Origin: Acetobacter malorum
GTDB lineage: Bacteria > Pseudomonadota > Alphaproteobacteria > Acetobacterales > Acetobacteraceae
DNA length: 64,000 bases
Assembly: GCF_001580615.1 (NCBI RefSeq)
Contig: NZ_LHZC01000050.1
Span: forward strand, 62,001 to 126,000
Reading direction: 5' to 3'
The translations under genes were made by a program, and so were the position numbers. Below, in pieces: positions 28,520-36,994 of this stretch; position 1 is the first letter of the stretch, and every line of letters starts with the position of its first letter. The notes below the pieces were generated by a model. It saw only the letters and a program-made list of their open reading frames with translations, was not told the DNA's origin and searched no databases.

Positions 28520-29551
28520 TTAATGGACCTGTGTGCAGCCCAGCCCGCGTTCCCGCACGGCACTACAGAAGCTGCGCGTTTCCGCCACAGAGGCAAAGCC
28601 CCCCACCCGCAGGCGATAGAATACAGCGTTATCCCGCTGTACTTTTTCGATCACCGGTGAGCGGTCTGCAAACAGGGTCGGGTAGCGCGTTTTCAGGCGG
28701 CTCCATTCCTGCTGTGCCTGAGCTTCGTTCTGGAGTGCCGCCAGCTGAACGCGGAACTTCCCACCGGTGCCTGCACTGGCCGCCGGGGCGGCCTCTTCCG
28801 TTTTACGGGCGGCTTCAGTGTCCTCCGCAGGCGCAACCTTTTTCGGTGCGGGTTTGGGAGCTACCTTGCTGGGCACGGGAGCAGCGGGGGGTGCTGCCGG
28901 TGCGTTGGCTGCGGCATCCCCGGAAGCGGAATCATCCGCAACACCTGTGCCCGTTTCAGGCAGGCTTTCAGGCTGCTGAGGAGCATCGGTTTGTGCAGAC
29001 GTGCCCGCAGGAGCAGACGCGTCACCTTCCGGCGCAGCCCCATCCGCTCCGGCGGGGGGAGCTTTGGCCTGATCGGCAGATGCTACGTCACCGGGGGCGG
29101 AACCTTCCGTGGCTGCCGTTTTGGCTGCCTGCTGGCCATATTGTGCGGCCAGCGCCCCCGGATTAGGCTTTTCCGGCGCGGGAACCGGATGCGCCTGCCC
29201 ATCATCAGCCTCCGGTGTGCTCAGGCCATCAACCTGCATCCCGCCCGGATCAACCGGTTTGGTCTTCATGGCAACCGGCGGCGGTCCGAGAACGGGCACA
29301 CCACTCTGGTGGTGGCCCATCAGCGCCCAGCCCCCAATGCCCAGCACCAGCAGGCCACCCAGCCCGGCAGCCCCGTAAACCAGCCTGCGGGTTCCGGTAT
29401 CGCTGCTCAGAAACTGAGAAATCACGCCTGCCCCTACGCCGCCTGCAGGGGCAGCCGGGCGGCGCGGAGGCGGCGCATCATAATCCGTGCTCATGCGTTC
29501 CCGCGCACGGTTGATCCGCTCGTCAAAAGAACCTTTGTTGTCTTCGCTCAT
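28520..29551 (-). CDS. SPOR-domain membrane protein
   Basis: 343-residue bitopic protein: cytoplasmic N-terminus, one TM segment (LVYGAAGLGGLLVLGIGGWALMG, ~57-79), a long Ala/Pro/Glu-rich periplasmic linker, and a C-terminal SPOR domain (~265-343; FRVQLAALQNEAQAQQEWSRL and VFYRLRVGGFASVAETRSFCSAV) that binds denuded septal peptidoglycan. It starts at TAATG shared with the argS stop, so it is coupled to argS. Position in the argS-scpA operon is conserved in alphaproteobacteria. Probably involved in cell division. Confidence 0.88.
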   Translation of the reverse strand: MSEDNKGSFDERINRARERMSTDYDAPPPRRPAAPAGGVGAGVISQFLSSDTGTRRLVYGAAGLGGLLVLGIGGWALMGHHQSGVPVLGPPPVAMKTKPVDPGGMQVDGLSTPEADDGQAHPVPAPEKPNPGALAAQYGQQAAKTAATEGSAPGDVASADQAKAPPAGADGAAPEGDASAPAGTSAQTDAPQQPESLPETGTGVADDSASGDAAANAPAAPPAAPVPSKVAPKPAPKKVAPAEDTEAARKTEEAAPAASAGTGGKFRVQLAALQNEAQAQQEWSRLKTRYPTLFADRSPVIEKVQRDNAVFYRLRVGGFASVAETRSFCSAVRERGLGCTQVH

Positions 29552-31338
29552 TAACGCATCTCCTCCACAGGCTCTACGCCCATGACAGCCAACCCGGACC
29601 GGATAACAGTTGCGGTTGCTGCAACCAGTGCCAGCCGCGCCCGCGTGGCATCAGGCGCATCGGGCTGGAGAAAGCGCAGAGACGCATCATCCCGCCCACG
29701 GTTCCACAGCGCGTGGAAGTCACCCGCCAGCTCCGCCAGATAGAAGGCCACGCGATGCGGTTCCCGCGCAAGTGCCGCTGCTTCCACCAGACGCGGCCAT
29801 TCTGCCATACGGCGCACCAGTGCCATTTCTGCATCGGAATTCAGGCAATCCAGCGGCACGGCAGCCAGAGCGTCCGGCGTGATGGCCCCATAAGAGCCTT
29901 CTTCCTGCGCGGCCCGCAGCACGGAGCGGCAACGCGCATGGGCATACTGCACGTAAAAGACCGGGTTATCGCGCTTTTGCGCCACAACCAGATCCAGATC
30001 AAACTCCATCTGCGCATCGCTTTTGCGGGTGAGCATGGTGAAGCGCACGGCATCCTTGCCCACTTCATCAATCAGATCCCGCAGCGTGACGAAGGTGCCT
30101 GCCCGCTTGGACATTTTCACCGGCTGGCCGTCACGCAGGATATGCACAATCTGGCACAGCACTACTTCCAGCGGCACAGCATCATTCGTCACAGCGCGCA
30201 CGGCGGCCTTCATGCGTTTGACGTAACCGCCATGGTCCGCCCCCCACACATCCACCATCATCTGCGCCCCACGGGCCACCTTGTCCGCATGATAGCCAAT
30301 GTCATTAGCGAAGTAGGTGTTGGTGCCGTCCGACTTACGCATCGGGCGATCCACGTCATCACCAAACTGGGTGGAACGGAAGAGAAGCTGCTCGCGCTCT
30401 TCCCAGTCATCCGGCAGCTTGCCTTTGGGGGGCTCAAGCACGCCCTCGTACAGCAGGCCCTGTTTTTCCAGCTTATCAATGGCGGCATCTGTCACGCCAT
30501 CACGCAGCACCTGTGCCTCAGACGTAAAGACATTCTGGTGCACACCAAGGGCTGCCAGATCATCTTTGATGACCAGCAGCATCTGCGCCACGGCAAAGTC
30601 ACGCACCGTATCCAGCCAGGTCAGTTCCGGGGCCGGATTTGCGCCGGGTTCCGCCAGATTATCGCCATACTGGGCAACCAGCGCTTCCCCCACCGGGATC
30701 AGATACTCACCACGATACTGCAGGCCGGTCGGGGTCAGAGCGTCAAACGCCTCTTCCGTCACGGTGGTGCCCAGAGCCTGCAGGTAGCGCCAGTAAACTG
30801 CCCATGCCAGCGCCTTAACCTGCGCGCCGGCATCGTTGATGTAGAATTCCTTGGTGACGTCAAAGCCTGCCTTGGCCATCAGGTTGGCCAGCGCATCACC
30901 CACCACGGCGCCACGGCAATGGCCCACATGCATCGGGCCGGTGGGGTTGGCGGACACATATTCCACATTTACCCGCACACCGGCACCAGACTGCGACTCG
31001 CCGTAGGCTTCCTCTGCCTTCAGCACGGCAGGCAGGGTAGCGCGCAGCACGTCCGGGGTGAGCGTGATGTTTACAAAGCCCGGACCGGCAGCGGCCACGC
31101 GGGCAACGCCTTCAACCTTTTCCAGCTCGGCAACAAGGTCCGTTGCAATGTCGGCAGGCTTGCGGCGCGCCGGTTTGGCCAGCAGCAGGGCCGCATTGGT
31201 TGCCATATCCCCATGCGAGGGGTCACGCGCCGGGGTGACTTCCACACGGGCCAGCGTTTCTTCCGACACATCAGGCAGCATCGCCCGAACGGCGGCCAGA
31301 ACGTGGTGACGATAACGCTGGAACAAACAGTCTGACAT
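29551..31338 (-). CDS. argS: Arginyl-tRNA synthetase
   Basis: 595-residue class I synthetase charging tRNA-Arg. N-terminal Add1 domain, HIGH-like signature in SANPTGPMHVGHCRGAVVGDALANL (~118-142), a KMSK-like site KMSKRAGT (~409) and a C-terminal DALR anticodon-binding domain. ATG 31338 is chosen; the longer frame would need TTG 31347. It overlaps the SPOR gene at its stop by one base and lies 39 bases after the dgt stop. Confidence 0.96.
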   Translation of the reverse strand: MSDCLFQRYRHHVLAAVRAMLPDVSEETLARVEVTPARDPSHGDMATNAALLLAKPARRKPADIATDLVAELEKVEGVARVAAAGPGFVNITLTPDVLRATLPAVLKAEEAYGESQSGAGVRVNVEYVSANPTGPMHVGHCRGAVVGDALANLMAKAGFDVTKEFYINDAGAQVKALAWAVYWRYLQALGTTVTEEAFDALTPTGLQYRGEYLIPVGEALVAQYGDNLAEPGANPAPELTWLDTVRDFAVAQMLLVIKDDLAALGVHQNVFTSEAQVLRDGVTDAAIDKLEKQGLLYEGVLEPPKGKLPDDWEEREQLLFRSTQFGDDVDRPMRKSDGTNTYFANDIGYHADKVARGAQMMVDVWGADHGGYVKRMKAAVRAVTNDAVPLEVVLCQIVHILRDGQPVKMSKRAGTFVTLRDLIDEVGKDAVRFTMLTRKSDAQMEFDLDLVVAQKRDNPVFYVQYAHARCRSVLRAAQEEGSYGAITPDALAAVPLDCLNSDAEMALVRRMAEWPRLVEAAALAREPHRVAFYLAELAGDFHALWNRGRDDASLRFLQPDAPDATRARLALVAATATVIRSGLAVMGVEPVEEMR

Positions 31339-31377
31339 TACACTCAAGATCCCAAAGAAAGCGGTAGAACCGCGTTT

Positions 31378-32571
31378 TCAGCCTGCTATGGACAGATCAG
31401 TCAACCGGCGATGTTCTTCCATCGCGTAGCGATCCGTCATGGAGGCGACATAATCGGCCACTGTACGCCGCAATCCGGCCTCGTCTCCCGCCAGAGCGGG
31501 CTCGCGCCAGCCATCGGGCAGCAATTGGGGCGACTCCACCAGAATGGTAAACAGTTCGGACGTCACATGCTTGGCCTTGTAGGTCATGCGGTTGACGCGC
31601 CAGTGGCGGTAAAGCTTGGCAAACAGGAACTTCCTGATGCTCTTGTTGGCCTCTGCCATCTCCGGGCTGAAGGCCACAACGGGTTCCGATGCCGCCCGAA
31701 TCTCTTCCACGCTCTGCGGGGCCAGATCGGCCAGCCGCTTACGGGTGCAAACCAGCACATCGGTTGTCAGGGCATGAATCACACGCCGGACCATTTCGTG
31801 CCGGATGCGCTGCTTTATGTGCGGGGTGTCCTTCGGTAAATTGGCGGCCAGCTTGCGGGCATCCCGCAGAGCATCCCCTACCAGCGGCACATCCACCAGA
31901 TCATCCAGTGAAAGCAGGCCGGATTTTACGCCGTCATCCAGATCATGCCCGTGATAGGCAATGTCATCCGCAAGAGCGGCCACCTGCGCCTCAGCCGACG
32001 CATACGTCCCCAGATCCAGCGACCACTGTGCATCAATCTCCCGCAAACGGGCGGAGGGATTCCTTACCGGGCCATTATGTTTGGCCAGCCCTTCCAGTGT
32101 TTCCCAAGTCAGATTCAGGCCATCAAACGCCAGATAGCGCCGCTCCAGCAGGGTCACCTGCCGCAGGGCCTGCGTATTATGGTCAAACCCGCCCCATGGC
32201 TGCATCTGGGCGGCAAGAGCTTCTTCCCCCGCATGACCAAACGGCGTGTGGCCCAGATCATGCGCCAGAGCCACAGCTTCCGTCAGGTCCTCATCCAGCC
32301 GCAGATACCGCGCCATGGAGCGCGCCACCTGTGCGACTTCCAGAGAATGGGTCAGTCGAGTGCGAAAAAAATCGCCTTCATGGTTGATGAAGACCTGCGT
32401 CTTGTATTGCAGGCGACGAAAGCCGGAGGAATGCACCACACGGTCCCGGTCACGCTGCCAGGGGGAGCGGGTGAGTGAGTCCTCTTCCGCATGCAAGCGG
32501 CGCCCCCGCTCTGGTGCCATATGCACGGCGTAGGGTGCGAGAGACATCTGTGCGGCAGCCTGTAATCCCAT
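31378..32571 (-). CDS. dgt: Deoxyguanosinetriphosphate triphosphohydrolase-like protein
   Basis: 397-residue HD-domain dNTPase that splits dNTP into deoxynucleoside and triphosphate. Signature RDRDRVVHSSGFRRLQYKTQVF at ~34-55, HD metal site ALAHDLGHTPFGHAGEEAL at ~105-123, and ADDIAYHGHDLDDG at ~200. ATG 32571 has GGAAG five bases upstream and gives the expected start; the frame is open further 5' but without similarity. Divergent from erpA with about 146 bases between the starts. First gene of the dgt-argS-SPOR-scpAB-tatBC-serS operon. Confidence 0.92.
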   Translation of the reverse strand: MGLQAAAQMSLAPYAVHMAPERGRRLHAEEDSLTRSPWQRDRDRVVHSSGFRRLQYKTQVFINHEGDFFRTRLTHSLEVAQVARSMARYLRLDEDLTEAVALAHDLGHTPFGHAGEEALAAQMQPWGGFDHNTQALRQVTLLERRYLAFDGLNLTWETLEGLAKHNGPVRNPSARLREIDAQWSLDLGTYASAEAQVAALADDIAYHGHDLDDGVKSGLLSLDDLVDVPLVGDALRDARKLAANLPKDTPHIKQRIRHEMVRRVIHALTTDVLVCTRKRLADLAPQSVEEIRAASEPVVAFSPEMAEANKSIRKFLFAKLYRHWRVNRMTYKAKHVTSELFTILVESPQLLPDGWREPALAGDEAGLRRTVADYVASMTDRYAMEEHRRLTDLSIAG

Positions 32572-32717
32572 AAGTCTTCCGGTCCTGCTTGCTCTGGTGT
32601 GGGCGGTTTTACTCCCGCGTCCACAGAAGAGGCACACTAGGCCATTGCGTGAAAATTGACCATGCACGCCCTCACTGCCCCTTCAAACCAGAGCCCGCGC
32701 ACGCTATCTACAAAGAC

Positions 32718-33089
32718 ATGACCCAGCCCCAGCCCTTTTCCGTCTCCGATGCCGCAGCCGCGCGCATTGCCCGCGTGATTGCATCACGCACCGCTTCTGC
32801 TTCCGCAGAGGGGAAAGCCCCGCCTGCCGCCCTGCGCGTGGCGGTGGAAGCCGGGGGCTGTAATGGCTTCCAGTATCAGTTCAAACTGATTGGCCCGGAT
32901 GATATTGAGCCGGATGACATCAGACTGGACAAGGGCGAGGCTCTGGTGGTGGTGGACCCTGTCAGCCTCGACCTGCTGGCCGGTGCGCAGCTGGACTTTG
33001 CGGACAAGCTGATGGGCGCGCATTTCACCGTGAACAACCCGAATGCAGCCTCCTCCTGCGGGTGCGGCACGAGCTTTTCCGTCGCATGA
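32718..33089 (+). CDS. erpA: Iron-sulfur cluster insertion protein ErpA
   Basis: 123-residue A-type carrier that delivers Fe-S clusters to apoproteins. The three conserved cysteines are in EAGGCNGFQYQF (~55) and SSCGCGTSFSV at the C-terminus. A ~16-residue Ala/Ser-rich insertion follows the first helix. ATG 32718 gives MTQPQPFSVSDAAAARI. Its TGA overlaps the xthA ATG (ATGA). Divergent from dgt, a conserved alphaproteobacterial pairing. Confidence 0.93.
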   Translation: MTQPQPFSVSDAAAARIARVIASRTASASAEGKAPPAALRVAVEAGGCNGFQYQFKLIGPDDIEPDDIRLDKGEALVVVDPVSLDLLAGAQLDFADKLMGAHFTVNNPNAASSCGCGTSFSVA

Positions 33090-33868
33090 AAATCGCCAGC
33101 TGGAACGTCAATTCTGTCCGTCAACGGCAAGACCTGATTCTGGACTGGCTAAAACGCCACGAACCAGATGTGCTGATGATGCAGGAAATCAAATGCGAAA
33201 CCGCGCAGTTTCCTGCCGAAATCTTTCAGGATGCTGGCTATAAATGCGCCGTTGTGGGCCAGAAATCCTACAATGGCGTAGCGACACTGGTGCGGGGTGA
33301 GTTTGAAACCACGACCGACCACCTGCCGGGGTTTGAAAACCCCGCCGCCCGCTATGTTGAAGTGCGCACACAGGGCGTGACACTGGGCAACCTCTACCTC
33401 CCCAATGGCAATTCCGGTGGGGAAGAAGGCTATGCAACCAAACTGGCGTTTTTCGATGCCCTCGCCAGCCGCGCCCAAAGCTTCATGCAGTCTGAAACCG
33501 ATTTTGTGCTGGCTGGAGATTATAACGTCTGCCCAACTGCTGAAGACTGCGCCCCCGGCGCTCTGGGACCAGACGATGCACTGGTGCGGCCTGAAAGCCG
33601 TGCCGCATGGCGGCGTCTGGTCTGGCTGGGGCTGACCGATGCTCTGCGTGCCGTCCACCCCACCGGCACCGCGTATACATTCTGGGATTATCAGGCTGGC
33701 GCATGGCAGCGTGACTGCGGCCTGCGTATTGACCACGCCCTGCTCTCCCCCCGCGTGGCGGAGCGGCTGATTGATGCACAGCCCGACAAGGAAGAGCGCG
33801 CCATGGAGCGCCCGTCCGACCATGTCCCGCTGATTGTAACGCTGAAAGACCCGGCTCCCACAGCCTGA
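33086..33868 (+). CDS. xthA: Exodeoxyribonuclease III (AP endonuclease)
   Basis: 260-residue EEP-family Mg-dependent AP endonuclease/3'-5' exonuclease for base-excision repair. Motifs: KIASWNVNSVRQR (start), MMQEIKCE with the metal Glu (~33), DFVLAGDYNVCPT (~140), and the catalytic SDHVPLIV at ~244. The start at 33086 overlaps the erpA stop (ATGA). The stop is followed by a GC-rich hairpin at 33888-33906. Confidence 0.95.
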   Translation: MKIASWNVNSVRQRQDLILDWLKRHEPDVLMMQEIKCETAQFPAEIFQDAGYKCAVVGQKSYNGVATLVRGEFETTTDHLPGFENPAARYVEVRTQGVTLGNLYLPNGNSGGEEGYATKLAFFDALASRAQSFMQSETDFVLAGDYNVCPTAEDCAPGALGPDDALVRPESRAAWRRLVWLGLTDALRAVHPTGTAYTFWDYQAGAWQRDCGLRIDHALLSPRVAERLIDAQPDKEERAMERPSDHVPLIVTLKDPAPTA

Positions 33869-33887
33869 TCGCACACCCTGGATTAAG

Positions 33888-33906
33888 TCGCCCCGCCTGA
33901 CGCGGG
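33888..33906 (+). terminator. GC-rich hairpin after xthA
   Basis: GCCCCGC (33888-33894 region) and GCGGGGC pair around a five-base loop CTGAC, 20 bases after the xthA stop and 23 bases before the amidase ATG. There is no T-run, so it may be a weak or factor-dependent terminator or a processing signal. Confidence 0.4.
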
Positions 33907-33928
33907 GCGCAAGACGGAGTTTGTCTGC

Positions 33929-35305
33929 ATGAGCACTGCCCCTCAGTCCCTTCTTTCTATGGCAGAGGCTCTGGCAGACGGCAGGCTGCGCAGTCGGGAT
34001 CTGGTGGAACAGGCGCTGGACCGCATTGCGGACCCACAGGGTGAGGGTTCCCGCACGTTTGTCGCCGTGCATGCCGCTGCCGCTGCCGCTCGCGCTGCGG
34101 CGGATGAGAGTGACCGCCTGCGCAAGCTGGGCGGTCCCCTTCCCGCTCTTTCGGGCCTCCCGGTCTCAGTCAAAGATCTGTTTGATGAAGCCGGGTCCGT
34201 GACCAAAGCAGGCTCCCGCATTCTGGAAGACGCCGCTCCCGCCACACAGGACGCTCCCGCTATTGCTAATGTGCGCAAAGCAGGGCTGATTTCCATTGGC
34301 CGCACCAGCATGACCGAATTTGCGTTCTCGGGCGTGGGCATCAATCCGCATACAGGCACTCCCGCCAATCCGTGGGACAGAGCAAACCGTCGCATTCCGG
34401 GGGGCTCTTCCTCGGGGGCGGCCATTTCGGTCACAGATGGGATGGCTGCGATCGGCATTGGCAGTGATACAGGCGGCTCCTGCCGTATCCCCGCAGCCCT
34501 GACCGGACTTGTTGGTTACAAGCCCACCGCCTCCCGCATTTCCACAGCAGGCACAGTTCCGTTGTCTTTTACGCTGGATTCCATCGGCAGTCTGGGGCGC
34601 ACCGTGTCCTGCTGCTGGGCGGCGGACCGCGCCTTGTCCGGGCAGAGCATCAACCCGACCGATGCGCCTGTGGCAGACACCGTCAGCGCCCCGCGTCTGG
34701 GGGTGCTGCGTAACTACGTGACTGCGGGTGTGGATGACACTGTGGCCCGTACCTATGAGCAGGCGCTCCAAAGGCTTGAGCAGGCTGGCGCTATTCTGAC
34801 GGATGTGACCTTCCCAGAGCTGGGCACCCTGCCGGAGATTAACGCGCTGGGCGGTTTTCCCGCACCCGAATCTCTCACATGGCATGCAAAACTAATTGAA
34901 GACCACGGGGATCTTTATGATCCCTTTGTTTTAAAGCGCATTTTGCGTGGCAAAGAACAGACTGCCGTAGACTACATTACACTCCGGCTGCGTCGCCGCT
35001 CCTTGATTGCCAAAGCTGCCGAGGCACTGGACGCGTATGACGCCATCCTGATGCCCACAGTGCCTATCATTGCTCCCCGCATTGATGACCTGCAGGATGA
35101 CGCCGTGTACGCCGCCACCAACCTGCTGCTTCTGCGTAACCCGACAATCACCAATTTTCTGGACCGCTGCGCCATCAGCCTGCCCTGCCATGAGCAAGGC
35201 TCCGCGCCGGTTGGGATCATGGCGATGGGGCATCATATGCGCGATGACCATTTGTTTAGTGTTGCTGCGTGGATGGAGCAGGTTTTGGGACAAACTCCTT
35301 CTTAA
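33929..35305 (+). CDS. Amidase-signature-family amidohydrolase
   Basis: 458-residue Ser-cisSer-Lys hydrolase. Catalytic Lys in SGLPVSVKDLFDEAG (~74-88), the Gly/Ser-rich signature IPGGSSSGAAISVTDGMAAIGIGSDTGGS (~152-180), whose last Ser before CRIPAALTGLVGYKP is the nucleophile position. Cleaves a carboxamide, but substrate is not predictable. It does not look like GatA (no gatC/gatB neighbours, shorter C-terminus). Start ATG 33929 with GGAG upstream. No operon partner is obvious. Confidence 0.88.
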   Translation: MSTAPQSLLSMAEALADGRLRSRDLVEQALDRIADPQGEGSRTFVAVHAAAAAARAAADESDRLRKLGGPLPALSGLPVSVKDLFDEAGSVTKAGSRILEDAAPATQDAPAIANVRKAGLISIGRTSMTEFAFSGVGINPHTGTPANPWDRANRRIPGGSSSGAAISVTDGMAAIGIGSDTGGSCRIPAALTGLVGYKPTASRISTAGTVPLSFTLDSIGSLGRTVSCCWAADRALSGQSINPTDAPVADTVSAPRLGVLRNYVTAGVDDTVARTYEQALQRLEQAGAILTDVTFPELGTLPEINALGGFPAPESLTWHAKLIEDHGDLYDPFVLKRILRGKEQTAVDYITLRLRRRSLIAKAAEALDAYDAILMPTVPIIAPRIDDLQDDAVYAATNLLLLRNPTITNFLDRCAISLPCHEQGSAPVGIMAMGHHMRDDHLFSVAAWMEQVLGQTPS

Positions 35306-35403
35306 ATTAGCCCCGCTCCCCTTATGATTCTCAAAAGAACTTTTACAAAATTCTGTTTTTAAAAAGATCAGAAACGCCTGCTCCCGAAAGGAAAAACTCA
35401 ATC

Positions 35404-35556
35404 ATGAGATGGTTCAGGTCACGCCTCATTTGTCACCTTCTTGGACATCAATGGTCTCCGTGGGTGCTCCAGCGTTCATGGGATGGGAAGCAGGATTTTC
35501 TCCATCGCCACTGCACGCGGCAGGGATGCCTGGCAACCGAGAAAAAAGCCCCTTGA
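35404..35556 (+). CDS. Small cysteine/histidine (zinc-ribbon-like) protein, 50 aa
   Basis: Fifty codons from ATG 35404, preceded by AAAGGA at about 10 bases. The pattern CHLLGHQW (residues 10-17) followed by HRHCTRQGC (34-42) resembles small prophage-type CxxxGHxW...CxRCG proteins thought to bind zinc. The frame is different from the overlapping upstream extension of the lipoprotein gene. No homologue can be named with certainty; family likeness is from pattern only. Ends 75 bases before the TTG start of the lipoprotein. Confidence 0.4.
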   Translation: MRWFRSRLICHLLGHQWSPWVLQRSWDGKQDFLHRHCTRQGCLATEKKAP

Positions 35557-35630
35557 TCCTGAGCAGAACGAAGACGTTTCCAGCTTCGCTCCATCCGGCT
35601 ATCGTCTTCCCAATCGCGCAGGAGGCGAAT

Positions 35631-35984
35631 TTGAAAAGAATTATTCCGGCAACACTCACATTTTTTTTGGCGGCATGCGCAACGCAGGAAAAGCCCCTGG
35701 CACCTGCGGACGATATGAGCACGTCTCAGCCTGTCCCGACTGCACCGGCTTCTCCAGAACCGACGGCACAGAACAACGCGGAAGCCACCGTTGTGATGAA
35801 AGCCGACATCAGCAAAGACGGCCACAACGTAAACTGTCGAATTGTTTCAAGCGAAAAACCTGATCTTGACGATATCTCTCTGGATTATTGCCGTAATGAG
35901 AAATATCGCCGCCCCATCAAAAACGGTGTTCCTGTGATCGAGCATGACCATCTGGTGACCGTTAAATATCACGTGGACAACTGA
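35631..35984 (+). CDS. Putative lipoprotein with TonB-C-terminal-like domain
   Basis: 117 residues from TTG 35631, chosen because AGGAGGCG sits ideally upstream and it creates a lipoprotein signal (KRIIPATLTFFLAAC, lipobox LAAC). After a Pro/Ala linker, the C-terminal domain reads KADISKDGHNVNCRI ... LDYCRNEKYRRPIKNGVPVIEHDHLVTVKYH, the spacing of a TonB C-terminal fold (dG motif, then P-x-x-NGxPV) with two cysteines that could form a disulfide. No membrane-spanning TonB N-terminus or ExbBD neighbours. A paralogue of equal length lies at 36995-37348. Function unknown. Confidence 0.65.
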   Translation: MKRIIPATLTFFLAACATQEKPLAPADDMSTSQPVPTAPASPEPTAQNNAEATVVMKADISKDGHNVNCRIVSSEKPDLDDISLDYCRNEKYRRPIKNGVPVIEHDHLVTVKYHVDN

Positions 35985-36024
35985 CTAAGGGACCGCCGTC
36001 TGACTACGCGGCACGTCTAATTCC

Positions 36025-36720
36025 TCAGGAAGCAGGCTTGCTGCCATCATTTGCGTAAGCATAAGCCCCACCACGATGCAAGGCGCGTTGATAAGCCGGA
36101 CGGGCATGGATACGGCTCAGGAACGCTTTCACATGAGGCCGACCGTCCGTTGCCTCGGCGCGGGCGGCGGCGGCTTCAAGGGGGAAGCTCATCTGGATAT
36201 CCGCCGCGGTAAAATCATTACTGGCGAACCATGCGCTGTCGGACAGGCTGCGTTCCCAATAATCCATATGCAGTTTAACCTGCGGATTGATAAATTTTGT
36301 CTGTGCTCCTTTTGCAATCAGGAAAGCAAAAGGACGGAAAGGCAAAGGAGCCTTTTCGGGCAGCATCCCGAATATCAGTTTGAGCAGAAGCGGCGGCATA
36401 GCCGACCCTTCTGCATAATGCAGCCAGTAGATGAAGCGGATATACTCGGGTGTATCGCGCGCAGGTGCCAATCGGCCGTTGCCGTACTGATTAATAAGAT
36501 ATTCGATAATCGCCCCGCTTTCTGCCAGCGTCACATTACCATCAGTATTTGTGATGACGGGAGCCTTGCCCAGAGGATGAACGGCCAACAGAGATTTTGG
36601 GGCCATCATGGTTTTGGGGTCGCGCTTATAAAACTTAATGTCATAGGGCAATTCCAGTTCCTCCAGCAGCCAGAGGATCCGCTGGGAACGTGAATTATCC
36701 AGATGATGCACGGTAATCAT
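36025..36720 (-). CDS. Glutathione S-transferase family protein
   Basis: 231-residue GST. Thioredoxin-like domain (MITVHHLDNSRSQRILWLLEELELPYDI) with a catalytic-Ser-like region SRSQR near residue 10 and the GSH-binding cis-Pro/ESGAI motif (KAPVITN, LAESGAIIEYLINQYG), then an all-helical C-terminal domain. ATG 36720 has AGGAAGGA upstream and gives the canonical start; the frame is open 18 codons further. Substrate unknown. Lies on the opposite strand between the two TonB-domain-like genes. Confidence 0.88.
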   Translation of the reverse strand: MITVHHLDNSRSQRILWLLEELELPYDIKFYKRDPKTMMAPKSLLAVHPLGKAPVITNTDGNVTLAESGAIIEYLINQYGNGRLAPARDTPEYIRFIYWLHYAEGSAMPPLLLKLIFGMLPEKAPLPFRPFAFLIAKGAQTKFINPQVKLHMDYWERSLSDSAWFASNDFTAADIQMSFPLEAAAARAEATDGRPHVKAFLSRIHARPAYQRALHRGGAYAYANDGSKPAS

Positions 36721-36843
36721 GATAAGCGATCCTTCCTGTTGGTATGAGGCCTCGACCGCCCTCTCGCCCGTCATTCCGGACCAGATTGTAATGTTGATGT
36801 GGACCTGAGCGTCGCCCCAGACAGTGTCTATAAGGACCCGATC

Positions 36844-36930
36844 ATGACTTTGGTTCCGTGCATCGGGTGCGGCATGCGCATCTATGGTCTATTCCAGAAC
36901 ACGTGTTTAAGAAGATGCGCGCCGCGATGA
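36844..36930 (+). CDS. Possible 28-aa cysteine-rich micro-ORF
   Basis: ATG 36844 with AAGGA about 8 bases upstream opens 28 codons ending TGA at 36930. The peptide contains CIGCG (residues 6-10) and CLRRC (21-25), a CxxC...CxxxC layout able to hold a metal. It lies 64 bases before the second TonB-domain-like gene, as the 50-aa Cys/His ORF lies before the first. Real expression is unproven. Confidence 0.25.
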   Translation: MTLVPCIGCGMRIYGLFQNTCLRRCAPR

Positions 36931-36994
36931 GCTTTTGACTCCCCCACCCCGTCCCGTACGGCTAACGTCTCCTGTATTGTAATGGGAGGCGAAT

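Noticed and set aside
29713-31335. 540-codon open frame on the plus strand opposite argS
   Set aside because: Antisense shadow of argS, whose HIGH-like and KMSK motifs are intact; the translation is rich in His/Gln/Arg as expected of a shadow in GC-rich DNA.
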